NCBI RefSeq assembly: GCF_023213175.1
Contig: NZ_CP093312.1
Span: 1,364,001 to 1,428,000 of the forward strand
DNA from: Sulfurovum sp. XGS-02
GTDB lineage: Bacteria > Campylobacterota > Campylobacteria > Campylobacterales > Sulfurovaceae
Reading direction: 5' to 3'
DNA length: 64,000 nucleotides
A program made the translations under genes and the position numbers. How positions within the stretch are numbered: the first letter of the stretch is position 1; each line of letters begins with the position of its first letter. Positions 38,994 through 48,351 of this stretch are shown one piece after another. The notes beneath the pieces were generated by a model. The model did no database searches and was not told the DNA's origin. It worked only from the letters and a program-made list of their open reading frames with translations.

Positions 38994-40274
38994 TTAAATC
39001 AGATTTTTATAATATTCCACCACTCTATCATCCACATGAATGACCCTTTTGAGATACTGTGTCAGATCTCCCCTGTTAAAATCTATCTTCAGATTTTTGG
39101 GGTTGATCGCACGGGATATAGCCACATAGAATTGGCTGGGTGCGAAGATGTTGTCCACATTGCAGACTAGATTATCTATGCTCATACCCTGGCTTTTGTG
39201 TATGGTCACCGCATAGGCTAGCTTCAGAGGAAACTGTGAAAGTGTCGCAAGGGACATCGTCTCAACGGTACCGTCATCTTTTACCAGCATATCGACCAGA
39301 TCAAAGTCATGTCTTTCGACACGCACGAACTCATCCTCTTTCTCTACAATGAGATGGTCCTCTTCTATCTTTCTGAGTATCCCTCTCTCCCCGTTCACGA
39401 ACTTTCCCCATTTGTTCACAGTAAACAAGATGGGAACACCCTCTTTGAGCGTCAAATGTTCGGAGATAGGCAGCATATTTTTCCAGCCTGCCAGTTTCTT
39501 TTCATGGACCGAACCGAACATCTCTATATTTGCAAAAAGTATGGTCTCTTCGGTATCAAGTTCATTGATCTTGGCCCTGTTGGTCCGTTCCACTTCCAGG
39601 TTACGGCCAAAGAGATAGGTCGGGTCTTTCTCCAACCCTTCATTGTTCCAAAGTTTTGTCATGTACTGGATCACTTCTTCATCACATTGCCCTTTGCGGA
39701 CCTTGGAGAGGATATGCGTGAACTCTGCATCTGTGGTACGTTTCATCTTGGTAAGTTCAATGACAGTCAGATCAAAACGTTCCCAGGCCATACTCTCAAA
39801 GGCATAGAGCTTTTCTCCAAAGACATCCTGTCTATTGGGCTGTTTTTGCACCGGTGGCAACTGAAAGAAATCTCCCACAAACAGCACTTTCCCCAGATAG
39901 CCGTAGTGGTTCAGCCTATAGGCTATCATATCCATCAAGTCCGTACTTACCATGGAAATTTCATCGATGATGATAAGGTCCGTGGCTTTGAGTACTTTTT
40001 TGAGGTCTGAAAGCCGACCCTTCGCCCGTTTGTCTCCCGCAGCCAACTCTTCAAAATTATTGGCGATACCGAAGACAAAAAAACTGTGTACGGTAAAACC
40101 TCCGATGTTCACAGCACTTACCCCAGTAGAGCCCAAAGAGACAACCTGTTTCCCTCTTTTTCGGTAGTCAGAGATCACCTCATTGGTTATATAGCTCTTT
40201 CCGACCCCTGCACCACCTGTCAAGAAAACATTGGAGTGTTTTAGTGCTTCTAATACATCGACTTTATCGCTCAA
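38994..40274 (-). CDS. PIF1-like/RecD-like superfamily 1 DNA helicase
   Basis: A 426-residue SF1B-type helicase. Walker A TGGAGVGKSYIT lies near 18-29, motif II IIDEISMV near 97-104, then GDFFQLPPV (motif III) and near the C-terminus AYAVTIHKSQGMSID (motif V) and VAISRA (motif VI). Domain order and size fit the short bacterial PIF1 group that unwinds forks or G-quadruplexes. Its start overlaps the RNase T2 stop by 4 bases, an odd partnership. Confidence 0.92.
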   Translation of the reverse strand: MSDKVDVLEALKHSNVFLTGGAGVGKSYITNEVISDYRKRGKQVVSLGSTGVSAVNIGGFTVHSFFVFGIANNFEELAAGDKRAKGRLSDLKKVLKATDLIIIDEISMVSTDLMDMIAYRLNHYGYLGKVLFVGDFFQLPPVQKQPNRQDVFGEKLYAFESMAWERFDLTVIELTKMKRTTDAEFTHILSKVRKGQCDEEVIQYMTKLWNNEGLEKDPTYLFGRNLEVERTNRAKINELDTEETILFANIEMFGSVHEKKLAGWKNMLPISEHLTLKEGVPILFTVNKWGKFVNGERGILRKIEEDHLIVEKEDEFVRVERHDFDLVDMLVKDDGTVETMSLATLSQFPLKLAYAVTIHKSQGMSIDNLVCNVDNIFAPSQFYVAISRAINPKNLKIDFNRGDLTQYLKRVIHVDDRVVEYYKNLI

Positions 40275-41260
40275 AACCCAGCCTTATCCACAAATCCGCC
40301 CTGGCAGCGGCTTCGTGTCTGTTTTCCCTCTGTTAACAGTGCGCCTAGATCATCACTTCCAGACCCTACATGCAGCCAGAGTTCCGTGATAAGTCCCTTA
40401 TGACATTTTAACTCTACCCGTTTTCCTGCACCCACTCCGAAGCTCCTGTCAAATACAGTACGGACCTGTTGAAACGTCACATATTTACCTATCTGTTTTT
40501 TGAAAAAATCTCCTACCCTGGAATCATTGACCTGTTCTACCATTTTAATAGCATCTGCATAATATCTCTCTGCCCCTGTACCGTAACAGGTACCGTGTTT
40601 GATCCATTCATGTTTATGCAGATTTGAAGCCACCCCCGGCATCACTTTTTGCAGACGTTTTTTGACCTCATCACTTAAAGGAATATCTGGAAGTCTGTTC
40701 CATTGTTTATGTTTGTCCATAGCCACAGTATGACTGTCCACACCACAATAGTTTTTATTTTTAGGCTGTGGCCAGAGTCCGTGGAGTACAAAATGTTTTT
40801 CACTGTAGTTGGGTCTTCCAAAAGCAAACAAACTTCTTTTACACTCTTTCTTTACCCTGTGAGTTTCACAAAAAGCATTGTGCCAGGAGAGGGTCAAAAT
40901 GTTTTGTTTTGAGATATTTCTATAGTCATATTTTTGCGTTTGATCAAGCCCATTATCGATACCAATAACCTTACTCTCAACCCTTTGGACATTGAGGGGG
41001 TTGGAAGATTCTGAACGTTTGGGGAAACACTGCTCATCCACCCATCTCTGAGCCGGATGTTCACCTTTTACTACTATGAGGTTTTGTCCTTTATAGTGTC
41101 TGAGTATCGTATATTTTTTTTCTTTATCCAAATGTACGCTATGGGTATTTTGCGTATGTTTCATGTTATTAAATGCAGGGCATTCCTGTGTAGGGAACAT
41201 CTCTTCTCTTGCAAGAAGCGAAACAGAAAAAAAGATCAATATGAGGATGAGTCGGTTCAT
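40271..41260 (-). CDS. Secreted RNase T2-family ribonuclease with N-terminal extension
   Basis: A 329-residue endoribonuclease with a signal peptide (about 1-17). The conserved segments are FVLHGLWPQ (CAS I, His160) and HEWIKHGTC (CAS II, His217 and His222), the histidines of the 2',3'-cyclising mechanism. The first 100 mature residues lie outside the RNase fold and look SH3-like (YTILRHYKGQN... PAQRWVDEQC). It would degrade RNA in the periplasm or outside. Translation is coupled to the PIF1-like helicase by a 4-base overlap. Confidence 0.9.
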   Translation of the reverse strand: MNRLILILIFFSVSLLAREEMFPTQECPAFNNMKHTQNTHSVHLDKEKKYTILRHYKGQNLIVVKGEHPAQRWVDEQCFPKRSESSNPLNVQRVESKVIGIDNGLDQTQKYDYRNISKQNILTLSWHNAFCETHRVKKECKRSLFAFGRPNYSEKHFVLHGLWPQPKNKNYCGVDSHTVAMDKHKQWNRLPDIPLSDEVKKRLQKVMPGVASNLHKHEWIKHGTCYGTGAERYYADAIKMVEQVNDSRVGDFFKKQIGKYVTFQQVRTVFDRSFGVGAGKRVELKCHKGLITELWLHVGSGSDDLGALLTEGKQTRSRCQGGFVDKAGF

Positions 41261-41336
41261 GCTATGCCACCCTGGATTTTTTTAAAGTATTATACTGTAA
41301 CAAACTTTTGCCGCTTTCAATACCCCGGATCCCCCA

Positions 41337-41837
41337 TCAAATATACAACGCGCCAAATCTATCACGGTAGGTCAGATAAAGCCTCAGATCAAATTCAAGC
41401 TGATGGTATGCCGGTTCTATATGGGTACAGAGTTTATAGAACGCTTTGTTATGTTCTTTCTCTTTGATATGTGCCAGTTCATGTACCACTATCATCCGTA
41501 AAAAGGCTTCAGGGACTTTTTTAAAAAGATGTGAGATATGTATTTCATTTTTGGCTTTAAGCTTCCCGCCTTGTACGCGTGATACAAAGGTATGTGTCCC
41601 AAGTGCAGCGTGAATATCGCGTATCTTCGTATCGTAAAGTACTTTGGAAATGGGCGCGGCATTTCGCATGTGGGTATGTTTCAGTGCCTGAACATAGCTG
41701 TAGAGACTTTTATCGGTAGTATACTCATGCAATGTGGGGTACTTTGAGAGAAGATACTCGCCGAGTTTATCCTGATCTATAAGGTTTTGCACCTGTGCTT
41801 TCAACTGGGTATCGTAACCATTAAGGTATTTTAACAT
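41337..41837 (-). CDS. YgjP/DUF45-type metalloprotease-like protein
   Basis: A 166-residue zinc-peptidase-like protein. VVHELAHIKEKEH supplies HExxH with its third ligand downstream (His in HNKAFY). The family is similar to SprT and WLM proteases, with no well-proven substrate. It is divergent from the citrate-lyase-like gene with 45 bases between starts. Confidence 0.82.
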   Translation of the reverse strand: MLKYLNGYDTQLKAQVQNLIDQDKLGEYLLSKYPTLHEYTTDKSLYSYVQALKHTHMRNAAPISKVLYDTKIRDIHAALGTHTFVSRVQGGKLKAKNEIHISHLFKKVPEAFLRMIVVHELAHIKEKEHNKAFYKLCTHIEPAYHQLEFDLRLYLTYRDRFGALYI

Positions 41838-41882
41838 GGGAAATTATATCTCTTTTGAGTTAATTTTAGATACTATAACAGT

Positions 41883-42779
41883 ATGATATTTGATAATTTA
41901 GAGACACTCCCTACAACCTTTGGAAATAAAAGAAAAACCCCTGCCGTAAAACCTACCCACCGTTCCAACATGATGCTCAACCCGCTTAACCTCAAGCATC
42001 TCAACCGTATAGATGAGCATGATGCAGATATGATCACCCTCAACCTTGAAGATGCCATCGCCCCCTCACGTAAAAAAGAAGCCCTGCATAACATCGCTCT
42101 TTTTCTCTCATATATGGAACACGCCAACTCCTTCATTATTGTGCGTACCAATCCTTTAGATGAAGGCGGTGCGGAAGAGATAGCCTTTTTGAATGATTTT
42201 GGCTTTGATGCAGTCCGTGTGGCAAAAGTAAAAAACCAGACTGAGATTGCCCAGGCACTTACCCTTCTAAGTGCAGATAAGGAGCTGCATATCTCACTGG
42301 AGACAAAAGAGGCCTTTGAAAGCTTGAGTTCACTGCGTATAGATGGACGCCTTACCACAGCGAACCTAGGTATCCTGGATCTTCTCACCTCTTTAGGATT
42401 GCCCCAGTCTTTAGTAACGCTGAATAATCCTACCATAGACTACATTCTCTCCAAATTTTTGGTAGATGCAAAAACTGCAGGCATACACCCTATCTCATTT
42501 ATGTTCCAGGAGTATAATGACACAGAGACCTTCAAAGCATGGTGTGAAAGGGAAAAGATGATGGGGTTTGACACCAAAGCATGTATGGGTCCCAAACAGG
42601 TTCAGATAGCCAATGAAATATTTAATACCAACAGAGATGAGATAGCAAGGGCTTTGCATATCAAAGAGGCTTTTGAAACCCATGCCGCACAAGGTATCAA
42701 TGGATTCATGGATGAGAAATACGGATTCATAGACGAGCCCATCTACCGTGACAGCCTGTTGGTTCTCAATCATAGTTAA
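41883..42779 (+). CDS. HpcH/HpaI aldolase / citrate lyase beta (CitE-like) family protein
   Basis: A 298-residue TIM-barrel of the CoA-ester lyase superfamily. LNLEDAIAPSRK (about 53-64) holds the acidic metal-binding segment, followed by IVRTNPLD with the conserved arginine and, near the end, the KACMGPKQVQIANEIF substrate-loop type segment. Members cleave malyl-, citramalyl- or citryl-CoA-type substrates. No CitF, CitD or other lyase subunit is nearby, so this is a stand-alone enzyme whose substrate cannot be read from sequence. Confidence 0.87.
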   Translation: MIFDNLETLPTTFGNKRKTPAVKPTHRSNMMLNPLNLKHLNRIDEHDADMITLNLEDAIAPSRKKEALHNIALFLSYMEHANSFIIVRTNPLDEGGAEEIAFLNDFGFDAVRVAKVKNQTEIAQALTLLSADKELHISLETKEAFESLSSLRIDGRLTTANLGILDLLTSLGLPQSLVTLNNPTIDYILSKFLVDAKTAGIHPISFMFQEYNDTETFKAWCEREKMMGFDTKACMGPKQVQIANEIFNTNRDEIARALHIKEAFETHAAQGINGFMDEKYGFIDEPIYRDSLLVLNHS

Positions 42780-42788
42780 GGCGAGAAG

Positions 42789-43805
42789 TTGAGATCTGTT
42801 ACACTAATATTACTCACCATACTTTTACCATATTTTCTGTCTGCAAATGATGATCGTCCTCCCATTCCGTATGATTTCCTAGCCAAAAAAGAGGTCAAGT
42901 CATTCATCAATAAAATGGTAAAAAAACATCATTTCACACACCGCTATATAACTGCTGTACTAAAGAGTGCGAAACTTGACCGCGACACACTGGCACGATA
43001 TACAGGAAAATACAAAGTAGGCAGCACGAATGGTCCCTGGGAACGATACAAAGCACATGTACTTGACCCGGTCACTCTAGACAAAGCCAAAGCGTTTAAA
43101 AAGAGATACTATAAAACACTCCTAAAAGCAAGTCGAGAATATCGGGTTGACATGGAGTACATTGTGGGGTTTATTGGAGTGGAAAGCAAATTTGGAGAAT
43201 ACAGCGGAGACTATAATGTATTGGATGCTTTGAGCACCCTTGCCTTTCATAAAAACCGTATGAAGAAATTTTTCAAGTCCGAGTTGGAACATCTCTTTTT
43301 GATGGCCAGAGAACAGAACTATGATATCACTACACTGCAGGGTTCTTTTGCCGGAGCTATGGGCATGGTACAGCAAATGCCTTCGGTCTTCAGAAAGTTT
43401 GGTATGGACTATAACCGTGACGGGGAAAAGGACCCGTGGGACTTGGAGGATGCCATTGGGATCATTGCAAAATTTATGCATAAGAATGGCTGGAAAAAAG
43501 GAGCCCAGGTCGCTATCCCGACCAAATTTAAAGGAAAGCGCTATACAAAGCTCAAAACAAGCCACAGAAGACCCCTGCCATTAAAGACGATCTTAAAGCA
43601 TGGTATCACACCTTTAAAGCGCTTTAATGAACCTAAAGCCTATCTGCTTAAAAACCGTAACCTTACCCATGATGACATCTGGCTGGGGGCCAAAAACTTC
43701 CGTGTACTGACACGTTACAATAATTCAACAAGCTATGGTATGGCCATACACCTTATTGCACAGGCTGTCAAGTACAAATATATTTCTCCTCAAATGCCGT
43801 TTTAG
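42789..43805 (+). CDS. mltB: MltB-like lytic murein transglycosylase
   Basis: TTG start at 42789 with AAGG about 8 bases upstream. The 338 residues begin with a signal peptide (cleaving near SAN) without lipobox. The SLT_2 domain has catalytic Glu132 in GVESKFGEYSGDY and the AGAMGMVQQMPS segment. MltB cleaves glycan strands exolytically to 1,6-anhydro-muropeptides. It follows the CitE-like gene by 9 bases. Its 3' end overlaps the converging GGDEF-EAL gene by 38 bases. Confidence 0.92.
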   Translation: MRSVTLILLTILLPYFLSANDDRPPIPYDFLAKKEVKSFINKMVKKHHFTHRYITAVLKSAKLDRDTLARYTGKYKVGSTNGPWERYKAHVLDPVTLDKAKAFKKRYYKTLLKASREYRVDMEYIVGFIGVESKFGEYSGDYNVLDALSTLAFHKNRMKKFFKSELEHLFLMAREQNYDITTLQGSFAGAMGMVQQMPSVFRKFGMDYNRDGEKDPWDLEDAIGIIAKFMHKNGWKKGAQVAIPTKFKGKRYTKLKTSHRRPLPLKTILKHGITPLKRFNEPKAYLLKNRNLTHDDIWLGAKNFRVLTRYNNSTSYGMAIHLIAQAVKYKYISPQMPF

Positions 43806-45621
43806 AGAGTGGCTCCTCGAAATAAAATCCCTGAAACACATCACACTCTATTTTGATCAAGAAGAGAAGCTGTTCAAATTTTTCTATACCCTCAGCCACA
43901 ATATTCAGATCAAAATTCTTTGCTATGGAGATGATCGTACTGATCATCTTCTTATCATCTTGACCGTCATCCAAACGCGCTACGAATGTTCTATCTATTT
44001 TTACTTCATCGATGGGTAACATTTTTAAATTACTGAGTGAAGAGTACCCCGTACCAAAGTCATCAATGGAAAATGAAATACCGATCTCTTTTAATCTGTT
44101 CATCATATTGATCACTTTTTTCATATCTTCAGCGAATACATGCTCTGTAATCTCAAAAATAATTTTTTGTCCGCTCTCTTTTTTAGGAAAATAGATTTTG
44201 ATCAAACGATCTACTTCATTGACAAATGTCTCGCATAACAGTTGTCTCATACTGATATTCACCGAAATAGAACTTAATTTCCTACCTTTTGCATTCCATC
44301 TATTGATACTTTCAAATGTCTCTTTTAGCACATAGCTGCCGACCTCTAAGATCAACCCAGTATTTTCCACTATGGGAATGAACTCCTCAGGGCCCACTCT
44401 ACCCAATTCATCGTCATCCCATCTGATCAGTGCCTCACAACCCATTACTTCTTCATCTTTGTCAAACTGCGGCTGATAAAATACCTCTATTTTATTTTCA
44501 TTCAGTGCATAATGTAGTTTCTGCTCTATAAGAAGATGTCTCTCAACCCTCTTTGCAAGGTCCTGGTTAAAGACGATTACACCGTCTCTGCCTTGAGCCT
44601 TTGCTTCATACATCGCTATATCTGCTTCCCTAATAAAGTTTTTACTATAGATGAATGAAGGGTTGATTTGATGTACACCGATACTAGCACTGATATGAAG
44701 ATGATGGCCATCAATACTATAAGGTTTTCGAATGACCTTGAGCAATCCTTCCGAAAAACCATATGCAAGATCCCTTTTGAACACTTCTTCATTGAACTCT
44801 TTGCTTATAAGGATAAACTCATCACCTCCTAAACGCGCTACTATATGTGTATCTTTGGCATACGCTTTAAGACGTTCGGAAACTTCTATCAACAACTTAT
44901 CACCGATATCATGTCCCAAAGAGTCATTAATGGTTTTAAAATGATCCAGATCTATCAAAAACATACATGCAGTTTTCTGATTTACGGCCAATCTTTCAAT
45001 CAAAGACTCCATGTACTCCATAAAATAGCGTCGGTTATAGAGCCCTGTCAGAATGTCATGCTGCGCTTGGGAATAATTCTTCTGTAATAATCTGTTGGTA
45101 TTAAAGGATGCATACAATAAGACAAATAAAAATATAAGAGAAAAGAGGGAGAGTATATATCCATACCATGTATCGATAAATGCAAAATAGACGGTCAACG
45201 GCAGCATCAGGGTAACCAAAATAGGCACAAACAGTTTTTTATCAGAGATAAGCAGGGTTGATGCAACAACTGCAGCACCCAACTGTGTAAAAATGGCTAT
45301 GTAGTGTATATGGTATTTGTCATATCCGACATACATTACAAATACCAATGACCAGACAGAAAAGATCATATACATGAACCATGTAAGTTTTTTATACCAT
45401 TTTTTTAAATGATTTTCATCCATTTTGTATGTAGCAAATTCATTATATAGCGTCCACCCATACAATGAAATACATAACAATATACCATACCATACCAATG
45501 CAGGAGTAACAATATGAAAAATCCAACCAACAATGACATACACAAGCCCGGGAATAAGAGAAAGCCCGATCATTAGAAGAATTTGTTTTTGAAGAAATGT
45601 ATAATATTTTTGATGCTTCAT
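43768..45621 (-). CDS. Membrane GGDEF-EAL protein (c-di-GMP synthesis/degradation)
   Basis: 617 residues from the ATG at 45621 (a TTG at 45636 is also in frame). Six or so membrane helices (about 10-185) replace a recognisable sensor domain. The GGDEF domain has ARLGGDEF intact, without an RxxD inhibitory site (KDTH instead). The EAL domain has EALIRW, NISMRQL, FEITEH, DDFGTGYSSL and KIDRTF, so phosphodiesterase activity is likely. It may act as phosphodiesterase, cyclase or both. It lies 27 bases after hspR, and a TATAAT box at 45628-45633 sits just before its start, so cotranscription with cbpA-hspR is uncertain. Confidence 0.93.
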   Translation of the reverse strand: MKHQKYYTFLQKQILLMIGLSLIPGLVYVIVGWIFHIVTPALVWYGILLCISLYGWTLYNEFATYKMDENHLKKWYKKLTWFMYMIFSVWSLVFVMYVGYDKYHIHYIAIFTQLGAAVVASTLLISDKKLFVPILVTLMLPLTVYFAFIDTWYGYILSLFSLIFLFVLLYASFNTNRLLQKNYSQAQHDILTGLYNRRYFMEYMESLIERLAVNQKTACMFLIDLDHFKTINDSLGHDIGDKLLIEVSERLKAYAKDTHIVARLGGDEFILISKEFNEEVFKRDLAYGFSEGLLKVIRKPYSIDGHHLHISASIGVHQINPSFIYSKNFIREADIAMYEAKAQGRDGVIVFNQDLAKRVERHLLIEQKLHYALNENKIEVFYQPQFDKDEEVMGCEALIRWDDDELGRVGPEEFIPIVENTGLILEVGSYVLKETFESINRWNAKGRKLSSISVNISMRQLLCETFVNEVDRLIKIYFPKKESGQKIIFEITEHVFAEDMKKVINMMNRLKEIGISFSIDDFGTGYSSLSNLKMLPIDEVKIDRTFVARLDDGQDDKKMISTIISIAKNFDLNIVAEGIEKFEQLLFLIKIECDVFQGFYFEEPLSKTAFEEKYICT

Positions 45622-45647
45622 ATATCTATTATACAATAATTTTGATC

Positions 45648-46019
45648 TTAATCCTCGAAGATAATAATATCATAGGAACTTTTTGTAACCAATGCCTTAC
45701 TTGAATGTACAGAACCATTACGATTTACTTTACTGAGTTCTTCACGTAATTGGTCTATCTCTTCTTGCATTGCATCTATCTGTTCTTTAAGCTGCAGCAC
45801 AATGTCGACCCCGGCAAGGTTCACACCCATTTGACGTGTTAAACGCAAAATGAGTTTCATTCGTTCAATGTCACGTTGTGAATAAAGCCGCATACGTCCC
45901 TGCGTACGAGAAGGCTCAACCAAACCTTCACGTTCATACTGTCTCAGTGTCTGGGGATGTATGTCTAGCATGCTAGCCACTACAGAGATTAGGTACACGG
46001 GTTCATCATAACTGTGCAT
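45648..46019 (-). CDS. hspR: HspR, MerR-family heat-shock repressor
   Basis: A 123-residue MerR-type regulator with the N-terminal winged helix LISVVASMLDIHPQTLRQYEREGLVEPSRT (about 6-35), then a coiled coil (about 80-105). HspR binds HAIR inverted repeats and represses chaperone genes. In Helicobacter and Campylobacter it is cotranscribed with cbpA, as here (10-base gap). A HAIR-like site lies over the cbpA promoter at 46938-46958. Confidence 0.92.
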   Translation of the reverse strand: MHSYDEPVYLISVVASMLDIHPQTLRQYEREGLVEPSRTQGRMRLYSQRDIERMKLILRLTRQMGVNLAGVDIVLQLKEQIDAMQEEIDQLREELSKVNRNGSVHSSKALVTKSSYDIIIFED

Positions 46020-46029
46020 AGAATATCCT

Positions 46030-46887
46030 TTAGAGTTTTGCTTCGATCATCGCTTTAAGTTCATCATCCAATGTATCTACATCAGGTAAAACCACATTTG
46101 CTACAAGGTACAAGTCACCTTTCAATGCCGTTTTTCTGTCAGCGACACCTTTGCCTTTCAGTCTGAATTTCTGACCGTTCTTCGTATTTTTAGGTACTTT
46201 GAGCGACACCTCTTTTTCCGGTGTATCTATGGCGATCTTACCTCCAAAAAGTGCATCTTTTAAAGGCACATCAAATGTTTTATAGAGGTTGTCGCCTTTT
46301 CTTTCATATTCATCGGAAGCTGCAACTTCTACCTGAATAAGGAGGTCTCCTACATGTCCTTGGTATTGTTTACCTTTACCGCGTACACGCATAGTTTCAC
46401 CGCTTTTGATCCCTGCTGGGATCTTGATGTCAAAATTTTGTCCATTGGCAGAGACATTGTGTTTGCCACCGTTGATCGCTACCATGAATGGTACGGTGAT
46501 ACGTGCCTGCAGATCAAGGTCAGGCATACCAAAACCGCCAAAACCGCCTTGTGCCCCGCCAAAACCGCCACTGAAGCCTCCACCGCCTCCACCGAACATT
46601 TGTCTGAGAATCTCATCGAGGTCAACACCTCCGCCTTGTCTCTGTGCAAAATCATGGAAATTCTGCCCGCCGAACATTTGATCTCCAAACTGGTCATATT
46701 GCGCTTTTTTCTCAGGATCTGAGAGTACTTCATAGGCTGCATTGATCTCTTTGAACTTATCTACGGCACTCTCATCTTTGTTAATGTCAGGGTGGTATTT
46801 TCTTGCGAGTTTTCTATAAGACTTTTTAATTTCATCGGCAGAAGCATTTTCACTTACACCGAGTGTTTCATATAAACTTTTTGACAT
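46030..46887 (-). CDS. cbpA: CbpA-type DnaJ co-chaperone
   Basis: A 285-residue Hsp40. The J-domain (about 1-68) has the HPD tripeptide. A Gly/Phe-rich linker (about 70-118) follows, then the two CTD beta domains, with no zinc-finger cysteines, so this is type II (CbpA-like). It stimulates DnaK and may bind DNA. It is the first gene of the hspR operon, preceded by a strong promoter overlapped by a HAIR-like repeat. Confidence 0.94.
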   Translation of the reverse strand: MSKSLYETLGVSENASADEIKKSYRKLARKYHPDINKDESAVDKFKEINAAYEVLSDPEKKAQYDQFGDQMFGGQNFHDFAQRQGGGVDLDEILRQMFGGGGGGFSGGFGGAQGGFGGFGMPDLDLQARITVPFMVAINGGKHNVSANGQNFDIKIPAGIKSGETMRVRGKGKQYQGHVGDLLIQVEVAASDEYERKGDNLYKTFDVPLKDALFGGKIAIDTPEKEVSLKVPKNTKNGQKFRLKGKGVADRKTALKGDLYLVANVVLPDVDTLDDELKAMIEAKL

Positions 46888-46923
46888 GGTATTCCTAAAA
46901 TAATGGTTTTTTTATTTTAAAAA

Positions 46924-46958
46924 ATTATATCAGAAAAGTTTAGTCAATGTCAATCAAG
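46924..46958 (-). promoter_or_regulatory. cbpA-hspR promoter with overlapping HAIR-like HspR operator
   Basis: Minus strand: TTGACA (46948-46953), 18-base spacer, TATAAT (46924-46929), both perfect. The 21-base segment 46938-46958 reads CTTGATT-N7-ACTAAAC, matching the HAIR consensus CTTGAGT-N7-ACTCAAG at 6 of 7 and 5 of 7 positions with exact spacing. It covers the -35 box, consistent with HspR autorepression. Confidence 0.7.
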
Positions 46959-46968
46959 TTAGATGGAA

Positions 46969-47364
46969 TCATGGTTGATACGGTACTGTTTTATAGCCTT
47001 CGTGTATCATCTTCATAATACCGCCTTTCAAATTAGTGACCTTGTAGCCTAACCTTTCAGATAAAAATTCGGAAACGATTCCCGTACGACTTCCCACTCT
47101 GCATATGAGTGCAAAAGGCTCATCTTTTTTAACAACCCTCTCTAACTGTTCCAAAAAATCCGGAACATTGAAATTCCCTTTTTCATCAAAAAACATGATC
47201 GTATAGGAACCTTTTACGATCCCTGTTTCTCTCCATTCTGCAGGTGTACGGATATCGATGATCTTCATATTTTTTTCAGCAAACTCAGGTGTTGCCCAAA
47301 CCTGATATAACTCTGCCATCAATGATACTGTCATAAGACATAAACCGATCACTATTCTCTTCAT
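46969..47364 (-). CDS. Exported rhodanese-domain protein
   Basis: A 131-residue single-domain sulfurtransferase. A signal peptide (about 1-17) precedes the rhodanese fold: IIDIRTPAEW and the active loop CRVGSR with persulfide-forming Cys88. Periplasmic rhodaneses handle sulfane sulfur or thiosulfate, which would suit a sulfur-oxidising host, but the substrate is not known. Single gene upstream of the cbpA promoter. Confidence 0.87.
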   Translation of the reverse strand: MKRIVIGLCLMTVSLMAELYQVWATPEFAEKNMKIIDIRTPAEWRETGIVKGSYTIMFFDEKGNFNVPDFLEQLERVVKKDEPFALICRVGSRTGIVSEFLSERLGYKVTNLKGGIMKMIHEGYKTVPYQP

Positions 47365-47466
47365 CTCTGTTCCTTATCTTCATCATCATACGAGTCTAGT
47401 ATTTAATATTGTAACAAATTAGGGTGTAGTAACCGTGGATTTTATACCCTTAGAGTACAATGCATT

Positions 47467-48246
47467 ATGAATTTTATACATATCAGTGACATAAACATAC
47501 CAGAACTCGACATTTACCATCAGTTAAGAGACAAAGCTTTTACCTCTGACAACAGTTTTATAGCAGACAGTCCCAAAGTAGTGAACCTGCTTCTAAAGAC
47601 AGATATCACAGTAAAAAGTATACTGGCTACACAAGAGTATTATGATACCTATGCACCGCTCATCAAAGAGAAAAAGATTCCTCAACTCTTTGTCGCAAGT
47701 AAAGCTCTTATGCAGAAGATCGTAGGGCACAAGATACACCATAATGTCATGATGCATGGTATACGTCCCGAACAGACGCCCCTTGGCGACCTTGATAATC
47801 AGATCATTATGCTCGATGAGATAAGTTCTACACAAAATATAGGCTCCATCGCACGCTCAGCTGCTGCCATAGGTATAAACTCATACCTCCTCCCTGCGTA
47901 TGGACCGCACCCCTACTCCAGACGGGCACTTAGAGTCTCCATGGGGCATATAAGTATGCTCAAAACACATCTCTATGATGATTTACATAAGACCATCATG
48001 ACACTTAAAGAAAATGGCTACCGCATCTATGCGGCAGAAGTCACGGATGATTCGACGCCTCTTGCCTCTGTCAAAGTCGCAGAGAAATGGGTACTGCTTA
48101 TGGGCCATGAGGGTTTAGGTTTGTCAGATGAGATATTGGATCTCTGTGATGAAGTGGTCACGATAGAGATGACAAAAGGTGTGAAGAGTTTTAATGTAGG
48201 CGTTGCAGCTTCTATTATGATGTATCAATTCAAACACACCATTTAA
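47467..48246 (+). CDS. SpoU/TrmH-family RNA methyltransferase
   Basis: A 259-residue SPOUT methyltransferase. The trefoil-knot motifs are: motif 1 STQNIGSIARSAAAIG, motif 2 LLMGHEGLGLSDEI, motif 3 FNVGVAASIMMYQ. It methylates a ribose 2'-O in tRNA or rRNA; the N-terminal 90 residues resemble the substrate-binding domain of TrmH/RlmB. Which RNA is modified is unclear. Confidence 0.9.
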   Translation: MNFIHISDINIPELDIYHQLRDKAFTSDNSFIADSPKVVNLLLKTDITVKSILATQEYYDTYAPLIKEKKIPQLFVASKALMQKIVGHKIHHNVMMHGIRPEQTPLGDLDNQIIMLDEISSTQNIGSIARSAAAIGINSYLLPAYGPHPYSRRALRVSMGHISMLKTHLYDDLHKTIMTLKENGYRIYAAEVTDDSTPLASVKVAEKWVLLMGHEGLGLSDEILDLCDEVVTIEMTKGVKSFNVGVAASIMMYQFKHTI

Positions 48247-48312
48247 TATTATAATCAATAATATTTATACATAAAATTAAAAAATAATGTTGTATGTTAA
48301 TTGTATTTTTGA

Positions 48313-48318
48313 TATACT
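48313..48318 (+). promoter_or_regulatory. Predicted -10 box for the export operon
   Basis: TATACT (within TGATATACTC, extended -10) lies 33 bases before the Wza-like ATG, in a very AT-rich region. Confidence 0.5.
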
Positions 48319-48351
48319 CAAAATATATTAAATTTCAAGAAAGGGTATATC

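Noticed and set aside
43768-43805. 38-base overlap of mltB and the GGDEF-EAL gene as a possible frame error
   Set aside because: Both proteins have complete C-terminal domains; convergent 3' overlaps are common in compact genomes.
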